Assembly (NCBI GenBank): GCA_050015275.1
Contig: JBEKBS010000007.1
Coordinates: 1 to 64,000 of the forward strand
Source: DATKJS01 sp050015275
GTDB lineage: Bacteria; Acidobacteriota; Aminicenantia; Aminicenantales; Saccharicenantaceae
Length of the DNA stretch: 64,000 nt
Reading direction: 5' to 3'
Shown here: piece by piece, positions 24,207 to 33,640 of the stretch
Layout of the letters: every line of letters begins with the position of its first letter
How positions within the stretch are numbered: position 1 is the first letter of the stretch
Program-made: the position numbers and the translations under genes
The notes under the pieces: model-generated
Database searches by the model: none
What the model was told of the DNA's origin: nothing
What the model saw: only the letters and a program-made list of their open reading frames with translations

Positions 24207-24354
24207 GGTTAGACCTCCCTCAACATTCTTCGCCGGGATTATACCAAAAGGCGCCGAACGAAAGCAACCAGGATCTGAAGGTTTCCCGAACGGCTGGACC
24301 CGGCCCTGCCGGTTCGGTTAGAATATCATGAAAGTCCGATGAAGGAGGCGGGTC

Positions 24355-25425
24355 ATGACGACGAGATCCGTGAAGTCGATCTTCTCCATCCTGGCGGTCC
24401 TCGCCCTCATCCAAGCCGCCCTTCCGGGAGAGGAGGCAAGCGGCGTCTTCGCCATCGGAGACCTCCACGTAAAACCCGGAGAGGTCGGCTCGGGGTACCT
24501 AGCCGTCCCGGGACAGGACGGCGTGGGGACGAAGATCCCGATCACCGTGATCAACGGCGTCCGGCGAGGCAGGGTCCTGGCGCTTGTCGCCGGCATCCAC
24601 CCCGTCGAGTATTCCCCGATCCTCGCTCTTTATCGCGTCCAGGAGATGATCGATCCCGTGAAGCTCTCGGGCACGGTCCTCATGGTCCACATCGCCAACC
24701 TGCCCGGCTTCCAGAGACGGACGATCTACTACGTCCCCGCGGACTGGAAGAACCTCAACCGCGTCTTCCCCGGGGATCCGCAGGGCACGCTGAGCCAGCG
24801 GATGGCGGCCGTCATCAACGAGCAGGTCGTCAAGCGATGCGACGCTCTTCTCGACATGCACTGCGGCGACGGGAACGAGGCGCTCATCCCTTATACCTAT
24901 TGGATGATCAGCGGCCGCAAGGCCTTCGACGAATCGACCCGCCAGCTGGCCTTGGCTTTCGGCCTCCCTCATATCATCATCGACGAGACCCGGGGCCATG
25001 ATCTGGCTGATTCCAAGTACCTGGGCAACACGGCCATTCTCCAGGGGAAGCCGGCGATTACCACGGAATCCGGCTATCTCGGCCGGACCGACGAGGAATC
25101 GATTGCCCGGAACGTGAAGGTCGTCCTGAGTGTCCTGCGGTTCTACGGGATGATCGCGGGCGCGCCGCAGCCCGCCCCCGACCCGGTCTGGATCGACAAG
25201 TACGAGGTTGTTTATTCCAAATGGGACGGGCTCTTCTATCCCCGCCTCGAGATGGGCTATTACGTCAAGGCGGGGCAGGTCGTCGGGACCGTCACCGACT
25301 ACCTTGGAACTGTCAAAGAAGAGGTCCGGGCCCCTTTCACGGGTATCCTGCTCTATATCATCCATACGCCGCCCTGCAACAACCGAGAGCCGCTCTTCGA
25401 GGTCGGCCGGGTCATGGAAAAATGA
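24355..25425 (+). CDS. Exported AstE/AspA-family zinc deacylase
   Basis: A 356-residue M14-like zinc enzyme related to succinylglutamate desuccinylase and aspartoacylase. A signal peptide (MTTRSVKSIFSILAVLALI) is followed by GIHPVEYSP (Zn ligands His and Glu), LLDMHCGDGNE (third Zn ligand His) and TTESGYLG (catalytic Glu). The C-terminal beta-domain (KAGQVVGTVTDYLG) resembles a biotinyl-lipoyl-like domain present in this family. The signal peptide places it outside the cytosol, unusual for arginine-catabolic AstE, so it probably hydrolyses an extracytoplasmic amide or peptide. It overlaps the HAD gene by ATGA. Confidence 0.85.
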   Translation: MTTRSVKSIFSILAVLALIQAALPGEEASGVFAIGDLHVKPGEVGSGYLAVPGQDGVGTKIPITVINGVRRGRVLALVAGIHPVEYSPILALYRVQEMIDPVKLSGTVLMVHIANLPGFQRRTIYYVPADWKNLNRVFPGDPQGTLSQRMAAVINEQVVKRCDALLDMHCGDGNEALIPYTYWMISGRKAFDESTRQLALAFGLPHIIIDETRGHDLADSKYLGNTAILQGKPAITTESGYLGRTDEESIARNVKVVLSVLRFYGMIAGAPQPAPDPVWIDKYEVVYSKWDGLFYPRLEMGYYVKAGQVVGTVTDYLGTVKEEVRAPFTGILLYIIHTPPCNNREPLFEVGRVMEK

Positions 25426-26012
25426 CCCGGCCGACGAGGATCAAGGGCGCCATCTTCGACCTCGACGGGACGGTCGTCGAGAATTCCTACGACTGGCCGA
25501 AGATCAGGCAGGAGCTCGGGAACACGGATGTCTCCATCCTGCACTATCTCTGCGGCCTCGAGGAGCCCGAGCGGTCGCGGAAGTGGGCCATCCTCGAGCG
25601 GCATGAGGCCGAGCAGACGGTCCGGTCCGTGCTCCGGGAGGGCATGAAGGAGCTCCTGGCGTTCTTCAGGCGGCAGGGCGTCAGGTCGGCCCTCGTCACC
25701 AACAACTCCCGCAAGAACACGGCCTATCTCCTCGAGAAATTCGGCCTCCGCTTCGACCGCGTGACCACCCGGGAGAGCGGACTTTGGAAGCCTTCAGGCG
25801 CCCCCTTCCTTGACGTCCTCGACGCGTTCGGGATCAGCGGTGGCGAATGCTGCGTCATCGGCGACACCCGGTTCGACGTCCTGGCCGCGATGGACGCCGG
25901 GATCGGGCCGATCTTCCTCCTCGGCGACGACCCGGACGACTTCGCCGGATTCCCGGTTGAGGTCTTCCAGGAGATCGGACCGCTCCGGCGCCGCCTGCAA
26001 GAGCTCCTTTGA
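25422..26012 (+). CDS. HAD-superfamily phosphatase
   Basis: A 196-residue HAD hydrolase of the phosphoglycolate-phosphatase/beta-phosphoglucomutase subfamily. Motif I is FDLDGTVVE (nucleophile Asp and acid/base Asp), motif II is SALVTNNS, motif III is the Lys in ESGLWKPSG, and motif IV is GDTRFDVLAA. A helical cap (about 20-85) is of type C1. The start ATG overlaps the stop of the zinc-enzyme gene. The substrate is not predictable. Confidence 0.88.
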   Translation: MTRPTRIKGAIFDLDGTVVENSYDWPKIRQELGNTDVSILHYLCGLEEPERSRKWAILERHEAEQTVRSVLREGMKELLAFFRRQGVRSALVTNNSRKNTAYLLEKFGLRFDRVTTRESGLWKPSGAPFLDVLDAFGISGGECCVIGDTRFDVLAAMDAGIGPIFLLGDDPDDFAGFPVEVFQEIGPLRRRLQELL

Positions 26013-26104
26013 CCGGATCCCCGCGACGAGGCTCCCATTCCCCGGCTTGATTTATCCTCGCCATTTGGTGACAATGGAACGGAGTTTCGCGCGAGAGGAA
26101 TGCC

Positions 26105-27262
26105 ATGGCGAGCGAGAAGCTGCTCCTGATCCCCGGCCCGAGCCCGGTCGTGCCGCGCATCCTTGATGCTTTGGCCCAACCCACCGTCTCCCACGTCGGG
26201 CCGGAAATGGTCCGGGAGCTCCGGGGATCCTGCGAGAACCTGAAGAAGATCGTCTTTTGCAAAAACGGCGAGCCGTTCATCATCTCCGGCGCGGGGACCC
26301 TGGCCATGGAGATGGCCCTCCTGAACACGGTCGGCCCGCTCGATCGCGTCCTCGTCCTCTCCCAAGGCTATTTCGGGCAGAGGATGGGCCAGATCTGCCA
26401 GGCCTTCGGGCTCCAGCACGACGTCATCGAATGCGAATGGGGCAAGGCCGTTCTTCCCGGCGAGCTGGCCGCCCGGCTTTCCAAGCATGGCTACGAGGTC
26501 GTCGTCTGCACGCATGTGGATACGGCCACGGGCGCCTGCGCTCCCGTCGAAGCCTACGCCCGCGTCGTGGGAAAAGCCGGCGCCCTTTTCATCGTCGACG
26601 GCGTCTGCGCCACCGGAGGCGTTCCCGAGCGGATGGACGATTGGGCGATCGACGTCGTCCTGACCGCCGCCCAGAAATGCCTGGGCACTCCGCCCGGCCT
26701 GTCCATCCTGGTCCTCTCGGAGCGGGCCATGGAGAAGCGCCGGAGCATGACCTCCATCCAGGCCTACTACTCCGACCTCCTGCGCTGGCTGCCGATTATG
26801 CATGATCCGGCCAAGTATTTCTCGACGCCCTGCGTCAACGAGATCCGGGCCTTCTACGAGGGCACGCGGGTCATCATGGAAGAGGGGACGGAGGCGAGGT
26901 TCAGGCGCCACGCCACTTACGCCCGGGCGATCCGGGCAGGCCTGGCCGCCCTCGGTTTCGGCTTTTTCACGGACAGCCGGTTCGCGGCTCCGACGCTTTC
27001 CGTGGTCGCTTACCCCGAAGGCGTCGATGACATGGCTTTCCGGAGCGCCCTCTTCGAGAACGGAGTCGTCATCGCCGGCGGCCTGGCCCAGACCCTGGGC
27101 AAGGTCTTCCGGATGGGGCACATGGGCAACCTGAGCTCCGATGATGTCCGGTTTGCCTTGGAAGCCGTCGAGAGGACGCTCGAAACCCTTGGCCACGGCT
27201 TCATGACCGGGGCGGCTGTTGCCGCGGCCGAAGAGGCCCTCGGCTCGGGACGGAAGAAGTAA
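26105..27262 (+). CDS. Class V aminotransferase (serine-pyruvate/alanine-glyoxylate type)
   Basis: A 385-residue fold-type I PLP enzyme. LLIPGPSPVVPRIL is the standard N-terminus of the serine:pyruvate / alanine:glyoxylate aminotransferase group. SHVGPEM, ISGAGTLAMEMAL (PLP phosphate loop), HVDTATGA and VDGVCATGG (PLP-ring Asp) follow, and Lys191 in AAQKCLGTPPG is the Schiff-base lysine. It lies in the same direction as the HAD and DUF362 genes, the latter only 6 nt downstream. Confidence 0.9.
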   Translation: MASEKLLLIPGPSPVVPRILDALAQPTVSHVGPEMVRELRGSCENLKKIVFCKNGEPFIISGAGTLAMEMALLNTVGPLDRVLVLSQGYFGQRMGQICQAFGLQHDVIECEWGKAVLPGELAARLSKHGYEVVVCTHVDTATGACAPVEAYARVVGKAGALFIVDGVCATGGVPERMDDWAIDVVLTAAQKCLGTPPGLSILVLSERAMEKRRSMTSIQAYYSDLLRWLPIMHDPAKYFSTPCVNEIRAFYEGTRVIMEEGTEARFRRHATYARAIRAGLAALGFGFFTDSRFAAPTLSVVAYPEGVDDMAFRSALFENGVVIAGGLAQTLGKVFRMGHMGNLSSDDVRFALEAVERTLETLGHGFMTGAAVAAAEEALGSGRKK

Positions 27263-27268
27263 ACGCCC

Positions 27269-28345
27269 GTGAAGAAGAGCAAGGTCTATTTCATCCCGGC
27301 CGAGGGCCAGGACCCGTCCGAGGTCGTGGCCGACAAAACCCGGAGGATATACCTGGCCACAGGCTTCAACGATCGGCTCGAAAAAAACGACTTCACGGCC
27401 CTCAAGATCCATTTTGGCGAGGCCCGCGGCACGGGCTATATCAGGCCTCAGTGGCTGACCGGGCTCATCTGGGAGATCGGGCAGAAGACATCCCGCGCTT
27501 TCCTGACCGACACGAACACCCTCTACATCGGGAACCGGTCGAACTCGGTCGATCACATCCGCATGGCCTGGTCCCACGGCTTCAGGCCCGAGATCGTGGG
27601 CATTCCGGTCATCATCGCGGACGGCCTCATCGGACACGACAAGTACGAGGCCAAGGGGGCCCAGGCCCGGACCACATCCTCCAAGATCGCCACGGCGATC
27701 CTCGACTCCGACGCCATCGTCTGCCTGACGCACGTCACGGGCCACGTCCAGACGGGGCTCGGGGCGGCCATCAAGAACATGGGCATGGGCTGCGCCTCCC
27801 GCGCCGGGAAGCTCGACCAGCATTCGACCGTTCATCCCCGGGTCAATCCCAAGCAGTGCCGGAACTGCAGCATCTGTTTCGAGTTCTGCCCGGCGGACGC
27901 CATCGTCCAGGCGGAAGGGCACGTCACGATCGACCCGGCGAAGTGCATCGGCTGCGGCGAATGCCTGGTCGTCTGCAAGCCCGGGGCCATCAAGATGACG
28001 TGGGACGAAGACTCCCGCCGGCTCCAGGAGATGATGGCCGAGTACGCCTTCCGCGTCCACCGGCATTTCCAGGGAAAGACGGCCTTCCTCAACTTCCTGA
28101 TCAAGATCACGAAGGACTGCGACTGCATGGCCAAGGACGACCCGCGGATCGTCGAGGACATCGGCATCCTCGGGTCCCTCGATCCGGTCGCCGTCGACAA
28201 GGCCACGGCCGACCTGGTGATCAGGCGCGGCCACGGAAAGGACGCCTTCCGGAAAGGCTACGACATCGATTGGTCGATCCAGCTCAGCCACGGCGAGAAG
28301 ATCGGACTGGGTTCGATGAGCTACGAGTTCGCTGAGATCGGCTGA
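27269..28345 (+). CDS. DUF362 protein with 2x[4Fe-4S] ferredoxin domain
   Basis: A 358-residue protein. The DUF362 domain (about 1-185) is followed by two ferredoxin-type cluster motifs, CRNCSICFEFCPADAI and CIGCGECLVVCKPGAI, and a C-terminal part ending in the DUF362-type block DPVAVDKATADLV. It starts at GTG 27269, 6 nt after the aminotransferase stop. Proteins of this layout are common in anaerobes and are presumed electron-transfer proteins, but their reaction is unknown. It suggests at least facultatively anaerobic metabolism. Confidence 0.88.
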   Translation: MKKSKVYFIPAEGQDPSEVVADKTRRIYLATGFNDRLEKNDFTALKIHFGEARGTGYIRPQWLTGLIWEIGQKTSRAFLTDTNTLYIGNRSNSVDHIRMAWSHGFRPEIVGIPVIIADGLIGHDKYEAKGAQARTTSSKIATAILDSDAIVCLTHVTGHVQTGLGAAIKNMGMGCASRAGKLDQHSTVHPRVNPKQCRNCSICFEFCPADAIVQAEGHVTIDPAKCIGCGECLVVCKPGAIKMTWDEDSRRLQEMMAEYAFRVHRHFQGKTAFLNFLIKITKDCDCMAKDDPRIVEDIGILGSLDPVAVDKATADLVIRRGHGKDAFRKGYDIDWSIQLSHGEKIGLGSMSYEFAEIG

Positions 28346-28432
28346 GAATTGGCGGCGGGCCCTCCTCCCGGCGCTTCCTCCGGACTCGTGTCTTTCGGGA
28401 CTGGATCAGGACGGCGGCCCGGGTCCACGGAC

Positions 28433-28461
28433 TTGCATTGTCCATGGCACTTGACTATGAT
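28433..28461 (+). promoter_or_regulatory. Promoter of mgtA
   Basis: TTGCAT (28433-28438), 17 bp, TATGAT (28456-28461). The leader to the ATG at 28494 is only about 25 nt, too short to hold an Mg2+ riboswitch of the known kinds. Confidence 0.45.
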
Positions 28462-28493
28462 TTTCGCTACGCTAGCCGGACGAAAGACCAGGG

Positions 28494-31145
28494 ATGAAGT
28501 CTCTGTGGAAGAAGCCGATCAACGGGAAGAAGGCGGATTTTTCGCCATCGAACCGCAACAGCGCGGCTGAACGCAGGCTGGCGGAAATCTGCGGTCTGAC
28601 CGTGGCCGACGCCCTGGCCCGGCTGAAGACCCGCCCCGAGGGCCTGGCCGATGGCGAGGTCGAGGAGCGGCTTTCGACCTACGGCGAGAATCACCTCGCC
28701 GTCGTCCGCAAGCACCATGTTCTCAAGGACCTCCTCCACCGGGCCAAGGACCCTCTCGTCATCCAGTTGCTCGTCATCTGCCTCGTTTCGGCCTTGATGG
28801 GGGATACCCGCGCCGCCGGGATGGTCGGAGGCATCATCTTCCTCAGCGTCATCCTGTCTTATATCCAGGAGCGCAGGTCGAGCCGGGCCGTCGACAAGCT
28901 CCAGAAGTTTGTCCAGACGACAACGCGCGTCCGGCGGCAGGGCCTGGAATGCGAGATCCCGATCGCCCGCGTCGTGCCCGGGGACATCGTGATCCTTGCC
29001 GCGGGTGATATCGTTCCGGCCGACGTCCGCGTCCTGGCCGCCAAGGACTTCTATGTCAGCCAATCCGTCCTGACCGGCGAGTCCATGCCGATCGAGAAGG
29101 CGGTCGAGAACACGGCCGCTTCCGGAGAGACCTTTGCCCTCAGCAACGCGGGCTTACAGGGAAGCAACGTCCAGAGCGGATCGGCTTTGGCCGTCGTGGT
29201 CAACACGGGCCTCTCGACCTATCTGGGCTCCATCTCGGCCGGCCTCGCGGCTCCGGACGTGGCGACGAGTTTCGACAAAGGCATCCGGAGCTTCGTCGGG
29301 CTGATGGTCCGCTTCATGCTCGTCATGGTCTCCGTGACATTCCTGATCGTGGGCTTGACCAAGGGCAGCTGGGTCGAGGCGCTGCTCTTCGGCCTGGCCG
29401 TGGCCGTCGGCCTGACCCCGGAGATGCTGCCCATGGTCATCACCGTCTGCCTCTCCAAAGGGGCGATGGTCATGGCCAGGAAGAAGGTCATCGTCAAGAG
29501 GCTCAAGGCGATCCAGAATTTCGGCGCCATGGACGTCCTCTGCACCGATAAGACCGGCACCCTGACCCAGGACCGGGTGGTGCTCGAACGGTACGTGGAC
29601 GTGGCCAATAAAACGAGCGAGGACGTCCTTCGCTACGCCTACATGAACAGCCACTACCAGACGGGGCTGCGGAACCTGCTCGATGTCGCGATCCTGGCCC
29701 ACAGAGATCTGGACGTCGAACGGAGTTGCCGCAAGGTCGACGAGATCCCCTTCGACTTCATCCGCAAGAGGATGTCCGTCATCATCGACTCCGAGGACGC
29801 CTACGTGCTGATCTGCAAGGGCGCGGTCGAGAACGTCTTCAGCGCCTGCGACCGCTATCAGATCGACGACGACATCTACCCGATGATCGAGATGATCAAG
29901 AGCGACCTGATGGAGGAATTCGCGACGCTGAGCGCCGATGGATACCGGGTCCTGGCCCTCGCCTACAGGGAGTTCCCCAGAGACAGGGAAGTCTTCTCCT
30001 CGGCCGATGAAACCGGCCTCATCCTCCTCGGCTACGTGGCTTTCTTCGACCCGCCCAAGGACACGGCCGCCAAGGCCTTGAAGGCCCTTGGAGAGGCCGG
30101 TGTCTCCGTCAAGATCCTGACGGGCGACAACGAACTGGTCACCCAGAAGATCTGCCGGGATGTCGGGCTCGAAGTCAGCTCGGTCGTCACGGGGCGCGAT
30201 CTCGAAGGCCTCGACCGGAAGGCCTTCCGGGAGCTCGTGGACAAGGCCAACGTGTTTGCCCGGCTGACGCCCTCAGAGAAGGAGGATATCATCCGGGCCC
30301 TGCGCGAGGGCGATCATGTCGTCGGGTTCCTGGGAGACGGGATTAACGACGCTCCGGCCATGAAGGCCGCCGACGTGGGGATCTCCGTGGACACGGCGGT
30401 CGACGTCGCCAAGGAATCCGCCGACATCATCCTGCTCGAAAAGAGCCTGATGATCCTGAAGGACGGGATCGTCGAGGGCCGGAAGATCTTCGGCAACATC
30501 ATCAAGTACATCAAGATGGGCGCGAGCTCGAATTTCGGGAACATGTTCAGCGTCGTGGGCGGCAGTTCCATCCTGCCGTTCCTCCCCATGGCCCCCCTCC
30601 AGATCCTCATCAATAATTTCCTTTACGACCTCTCCCAGACAGGGATCCCGTCGGACCGGGTGGACGAGGAATACCTGGCCCGGCCGAGACGGTGGAACAT
30701 CGAAGGCATCAAGAAGTTCATGATCTTCATCGGTCCCATCAGCTCGATCTTCGATTACGCGACGTTCGGCCTGATGATCTTCTTCTTCCACTGCGGCAGG
30801 TTCAGCGCGGCGGGGACCACGCCGGCGATGAAGGTCTACTACGCGAGCCTTTTCCACACGGGCTGGTTCGTCGAATCGCTGCTGACGCAAACCCTGATCG
30901 TCCACATCATCCGGACCAACAGGATCCCGTTCATCCAGAGCCGGGCCAGCGCGGCGATGACGCTGACGACCCTGACGGTCATGGCCGCGGCCGTCGTCCT
31001 CCCGTTCTCTCCGCTCGCCCCGGCCCTGGGCTTCGTGCCCTTGCCGGCCATCTTCTGGGCCTGGATTGCCGGCTTCCTGCTGGCCTACGGCGTCTTGACC
31101 CACATGGTCAAAACGTGGTTCTATAAAAGATACGGAGCCGTTTGA
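28494..31145 (+). CDS. mgtA: Magnesium-translocating P-type ATPase (MgtA/MgtB type)
   Basis: An 883-residue P3B ATPase. After an N-terminal cytosolic stretch come the first membrane hairpin, the A-domain motif VLTGESMP (TGES), the transmembrane 4 motif VGLTPEMLPMV (MPEM type, diagnostic of MgtA/B and not Ca2+ pumps), the phosphorylation site CTDKTGTLTQ (Asp352), and the hinge GDGINDAPAMKAADVGISVD. The C-terminal helices contain NNFLYDLSQTGIPSD, another MgtA signature. It imports Mg2+ down its gradient with ATP. Its stop overlaps the start of an EIIA-domain gene. Confidence 0.92.
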   Translation: MKSLWKKPINGKKADFSPSNRNSAAERRLAEICGLTVADALARLKTRPEGLADGEVEERLSTYGENHLAVVRKHHVLKDLLHRAKDPLVIQLLVICLVSALMGDTRAAGMVGGIIFLSVILSYIQERRSSRAVDKLQKFVQTTTRVRRQGLECEIPIARVVPGDIVILAAGDIVPADVRVLAAKDFYVSQSVLTGESMPIEKAVENTAASGETFALSNAGLQGSNVQSGSALAVVVNTGLSTYLGSISAGLAAPDVATSFDKGIRSFVGLMVRFMLVMVSVTFLIVGLTKGSWVEALLFGLAVAVGLTPEMLPMVITVCLSKGAMVMARKKVIVKRLKAIQNFGAMDVLCTDKTGTLTQDRVVLERYVDVANKTSEDVLRYAYMNSHYQTGLRNLLDVAILAHRDLDVERSCRKVDEIPFDFIRKRMSVIIDSEDAYVLICKGAVENVFSACDRYQIDDDIYPMIEMIKSDLMEEFATLSADGYRVLALAYREFPRDREVFSSADETGLILLGYVAFFDPPKDTAAKALKALGEAGVSVKILTGDNELVTQKICRDVGLEVSSVVTGRDLEGLDRKAFRELVDKANVFARLTPSEKEDIIRALREGDHVVGFLGDGINDAPAMKAADVGISVDTAVDVAKESADIILLEKSLMILKDGIVEGRKIFGNIIKYIKMGASSNFGNMFSVVGGSSILPFLPMAPLQILINNFLYDLSQTGIPSDRVDEEYLARPRRWNIEGIKKFMIFIGPISSIFDYATFGLMIFFFHCGRFSAAGTTPAMKVYYASLFHTGWFVESLLTQTLIVHIIRTNRIPFIQSRASAAMTLTTLTVMAAAVVLPFSPLAPALGFVPLPAIFWAWIAGFLLAYGVLTHMVKTWFYKRYGAV

Positions 31146-31924
31146 TGAAAAGCCTGCTCACTGCGCTCGAGGAGGGCCGCCTGATCGAGCTGCCGGCGGG
31201 GTCGAAAGATCAGGCCCTGGAATACCTCGCGGTGCTGATCGAGGCCATCCCGGACATCGGCACGGGCGAGGACATCGTCAGCGCGGTCATCGCCCGGGAA
31301 AAGGCGGCGAGCAGCGCCCTGGGCAAGGGCGTGGCCTGCCCGCATACGAGGACGGTCAGAGAAGGGGACCTCCTCTGCGCGGTGGGCTGGTCGCCGCCCG
31401 GCATCGCCTGGGGGGCCCCGGACGGCGCGGATGTCCATTTGGTCATCATGTACATCATCCCGGATTCCCAGAGGAATACCTACCTCAAGGAGATTTCCGG
31501 GCTGGCCAAGGCCATGCAAACGACGGGCGGCATCCAGGACACCACTCAGGCCCGGGACTTGAATACGGTCAGGCACAAGCTCCTGGACTGGGTGGGCATC
31601 GCCCTCGACGCTGCCGTCCCCGACGTCAAAGCCCGGATGATCAAGCTCGAGACCAAACAGGCGATCGCGGCGGACGCGGAGAGGGCCAAGCTCGCCCTCC
31701 GGCTGGTGCCGTTCTCGCTGCTGAAAACAGGGGAGCGGGCGCCCGTCGTGCTAGCCCAGGACAAGGAGCTCGTGGAGACTCTGGAAAAGATCGCCAACCT
31801 CGCTGACATGATCAGCCGGGACGCCGACGTGGTCGTGCCTGGTTATAGGATCATGCTGCGGTCGATGGCTACGTTCGCCGGGAACCGGCAGCTTTTCGAG
31901 TGCCTGGCCGTCAAGACTTCCTGA
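31145..31924 (+). CDS. PTS EIIA (fructose/mannitol type) domain protein
   Basis: A 259-residue protein with an N-terminal EIIA-2 domain (about 1-150). The phosphorylatable histidine is His67 in GKGVACPHTR, and the GEDIVSAVIAREKAASSALG segment before it is typical. The remaining 110 residues have no recognisable PTS domain. There are no EIIB or EIIC genes, so a regulatory rather than sugar-transport role is likely, like PtsN. TGATG overlap with mgtA means coupled translation; it may regulate the Mg2+ ATPase according to the PEP/phosphorylation state. That is inference. Confidence 0.82.
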   Translation: MKSLLTALEEGRLIELPAGSKDQALEYLAVLIEAIPDIGTGEDIVSAVIAREKAASSALGKGVACPHTRTVREGDLLCAVGWSPPGIAWGAPDGADVHLVIMYIIPDSQRNTYLKEISGLAKAMQTTGGIQDTTQARDLNTVRHKLLDWVGIALDAAVPDVKARMIKLETKQAIAADAERAKLALRLVPFSLLKTGERAPVVLAQDKELVETLEKIANLADMISRDADVVVPGYRIMLRSMATFAGNRQLFECLAVKTS

Positions 31925-31941
31925 CGGGGTCTTCGACCAGA

Positions 31942-33237
31942 TCAGGCCTGCTGCCGCAGGCGGGGGACAAATATCCAGACGAGGCCCGCCGCGAGAAGCA
32001 TCATCGACGCGCCGATGATGACGGCCGCCGGCTCTCCCAGGCGCTGGGCCGTGGCGCCTATCCCGAGCGCCGCGACCGGCATGGCGCCAAAGAACACGAA
32101 TGTGTAGACGCCCATGACCCTTCCCCTGAGCTCGTTGGGCGAGGAGGTCTGGACGAGGGCGTTGCAGAGGTTATAGATGAAGATCTGTGACATCCCCGCG
32201 CCGAACAGGAGAAAAAGCGAGAGGGGCGTCCAGCGGACGAAGGCGAAGGCCAGGATCAGCACGGGCAGGGATAATGTCCCGAGCGTCAAGAGCCGGCCGC
32301 GGAAACGGAAGCGCCCGAGGCTGGCGATGAGAAGCGCCCCGGCCAGGGCCCCGAGGCCCCGGAAGGCCTGGAGGAACCCGTTGGTCTTCGCGTCCCCGCC
32401 CAGGATCTTCACGGCCCATGCGGGGAGCAGTGTCGCATAGGCGATCCCGAAGAGGCTGACGATGGCGACGAGGCCGGTGATCGTCCGGACCATCGGGTGG
32501 CCCGCCACGTACTTGACGCCTTCCTTGAGGTCGTCCATCGTCGACGTCTTCTCGGGTTTGGGGACGAAAGGCCTGAGTTTCATGAGAGAGAGGGCCACGA
32601 TGACGGCGATGAAGGAGATCCCGTTGATCGTGAAGCACCAGGCCGGCCCGAGGATGGCGTAGATCAATCCCGCGACCGCGGGTCCGACGGCCGTGGCCGT
32701 ATTGAACATCGCTCCGTTCAGAGCGATGGCATTGGTCATGTCATGGAGGCCGACCATCTCCAGGACGAAGGCCTGGCGGGCCGGGGCTTCGAACGCATTG
32801 GCCGCTCCGAGCAGCAGGGCGATGACCAGGATGTGCCAGGGCTGGACGACATGGAGGAACGTGAGGGCGGCCAGGAAGAACGCGAGGATCATCATGGAGG
32901 TTTGGGTGATGATGATCATCGTCCTGCGGGGCACCCTGTCGGCGATGACTCCCGCGTACAGCATGAAAAACCAGGTCGGAACACCCGCGGCAAAGCCGAC
33001 GAGCCCGAGGTAAGCGGGAGACTTGGTCAACTGGTAGATGAGAAATGCCAGGGCCGTGCTCTGCATCCAGGTCCCGAAAAGAGAGAACATCTGGCCCCAG
33101 AACCAGAGGCGGTAGTTCGGGTACTGGAGGGCCGTGAACGCCTGCTTCCAACTCATCTGCTTCCTCAGCCCGAACAGGCGGCGGAAGAACGGCCGGCGCG
33201 GCTCGCCGATCGCTGAAGGGATGGGGAGGGGGGGCAT
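31942..33237 (-). CDS. MFS exporter (EntS/DUF894-like)
   Basis: A 431-residue, 12-helix major facilitator. Evidence: NYRLWFWGQMFSLFGTWMQ and TALAFLIYQLTKSPAYLG at the start, as in the EntS/DUF894 exporters, and GVIADRVPRRTMI (MFS motif A between helices 2 and 3). Such proteins export siderophores or drugs. The start ATG 33237 was chosen; an in-frame ATG at 33267 would overlap the cupin gene by 23 nt. It lies 7 nt after the cupin gene and is probably in one transcript with it and with tRNA-Pro. Confidence 0.88.
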   Translation of the reverse strand: MPPLPIPSAIGEPRRPFFRRLFGLRKQMSWKQAFTALQYPNYRLWFWGQMFSLFGTWMQSTALAFLIYQLTKSPAYLGLVGFAAGVPTWFFMLYAGVIADRVPRRTMIIITQTSMMILAFFLAALTFLHVVQPWHILVIALLLGAANAFEAPARQAFVLEMVGLHDMTNAIALNGAMFNTATAVGPAVAGLIYAILGPAWCFTINGISFIAVIVALSLMKLRPFVPKPEKTSTMDDLKEGVKYVAGHPMVRTITGLVAIVSLFGIAYATLLPAWAVKILGGDAKTNGFLQAFRGLGALAGALLIASLGRFRFRGRLLTLGTLSLPVLILAFAFVRWTPLSLFLLFGAGMSQIFIYNLCNALVQTSSPNELRGRVMGVYTFVFFGAMPVAALGIGATAQRLGEPAAVIIGASMMLLAAGLVWIFVPRLRQQA

Positions 33238-33244
33238 GGCTGGC

Positions 33245-33628
33245 TTATCGCGTCCTGCGCGTCCCATCCGGCAGGACCTCCTCGTCCTCCGGCTTCCAGG
33301 CGGGGTCGACGATGCAGAGAAAAACGAGGTTGGTTGCGCCCGTGTTTTCGATGAACTGGACGTGATCGGGAGGGATGTAGACCGCCTGACCCGGCCTCAC
33401 TTCAGCCATCTCTTTCTCGACGTGTATGTGACCGCGGCCTTCCAGAACGACGTAGACCTCCGAGCTTTTGAGGCGGTGGGGCTTTGTCTTCTCCCCGGGT
33501 TTGACGACGGCCCGGGCCAGGCTGTACTCGAACTGGAACGGACCCTGGTCCGGGCCGAGAATCTCCCTGATGGCAGACCCGTCACCGGCCGCGATCTCCC
33601 TGCAATCCTTGACGTCTTTGATGATCAT
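33245..33628 (-). CDS. Small cupin protein
   Basis: A 127-residue single-domain cupin. Metal-site motif 1 is KTKPHRLKSSEVYVVLEGRG (H-x-E positions near His and Glu), and motif 2 is PGQAVYIPPDHVQFIEN. The substrate is unknown; such proteins are often sugar isomerase-like or sensors. The gene starts only 12 nt after the 3' end of tRNA-Pro(CGG), with no ribosome-binding site in that gap, and is followed closely by the MFS gene. Confidence 0.85.
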   Translation of the reverse strand: MIIKDVKDCREIAAGDGSAIREILGPDQGPFQFEYSLARAVVKPGEKTKPHRLKSSEVYVVLEGRGHIHVEKEMAEVRPGQAVYIPPDHVQFIENTGATNLVFLCIVDPAWKPEDEEVLPDGTRRTR

Positions 33629-33640
33629 GGGGGAAAAAGA

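Noticed and set aside
28346..28493. Possible Mg2+ riboswitch before mgtA
   Set aside because: The predicted leader is only about 25 nt, and no aptamer-like pairing is visible.
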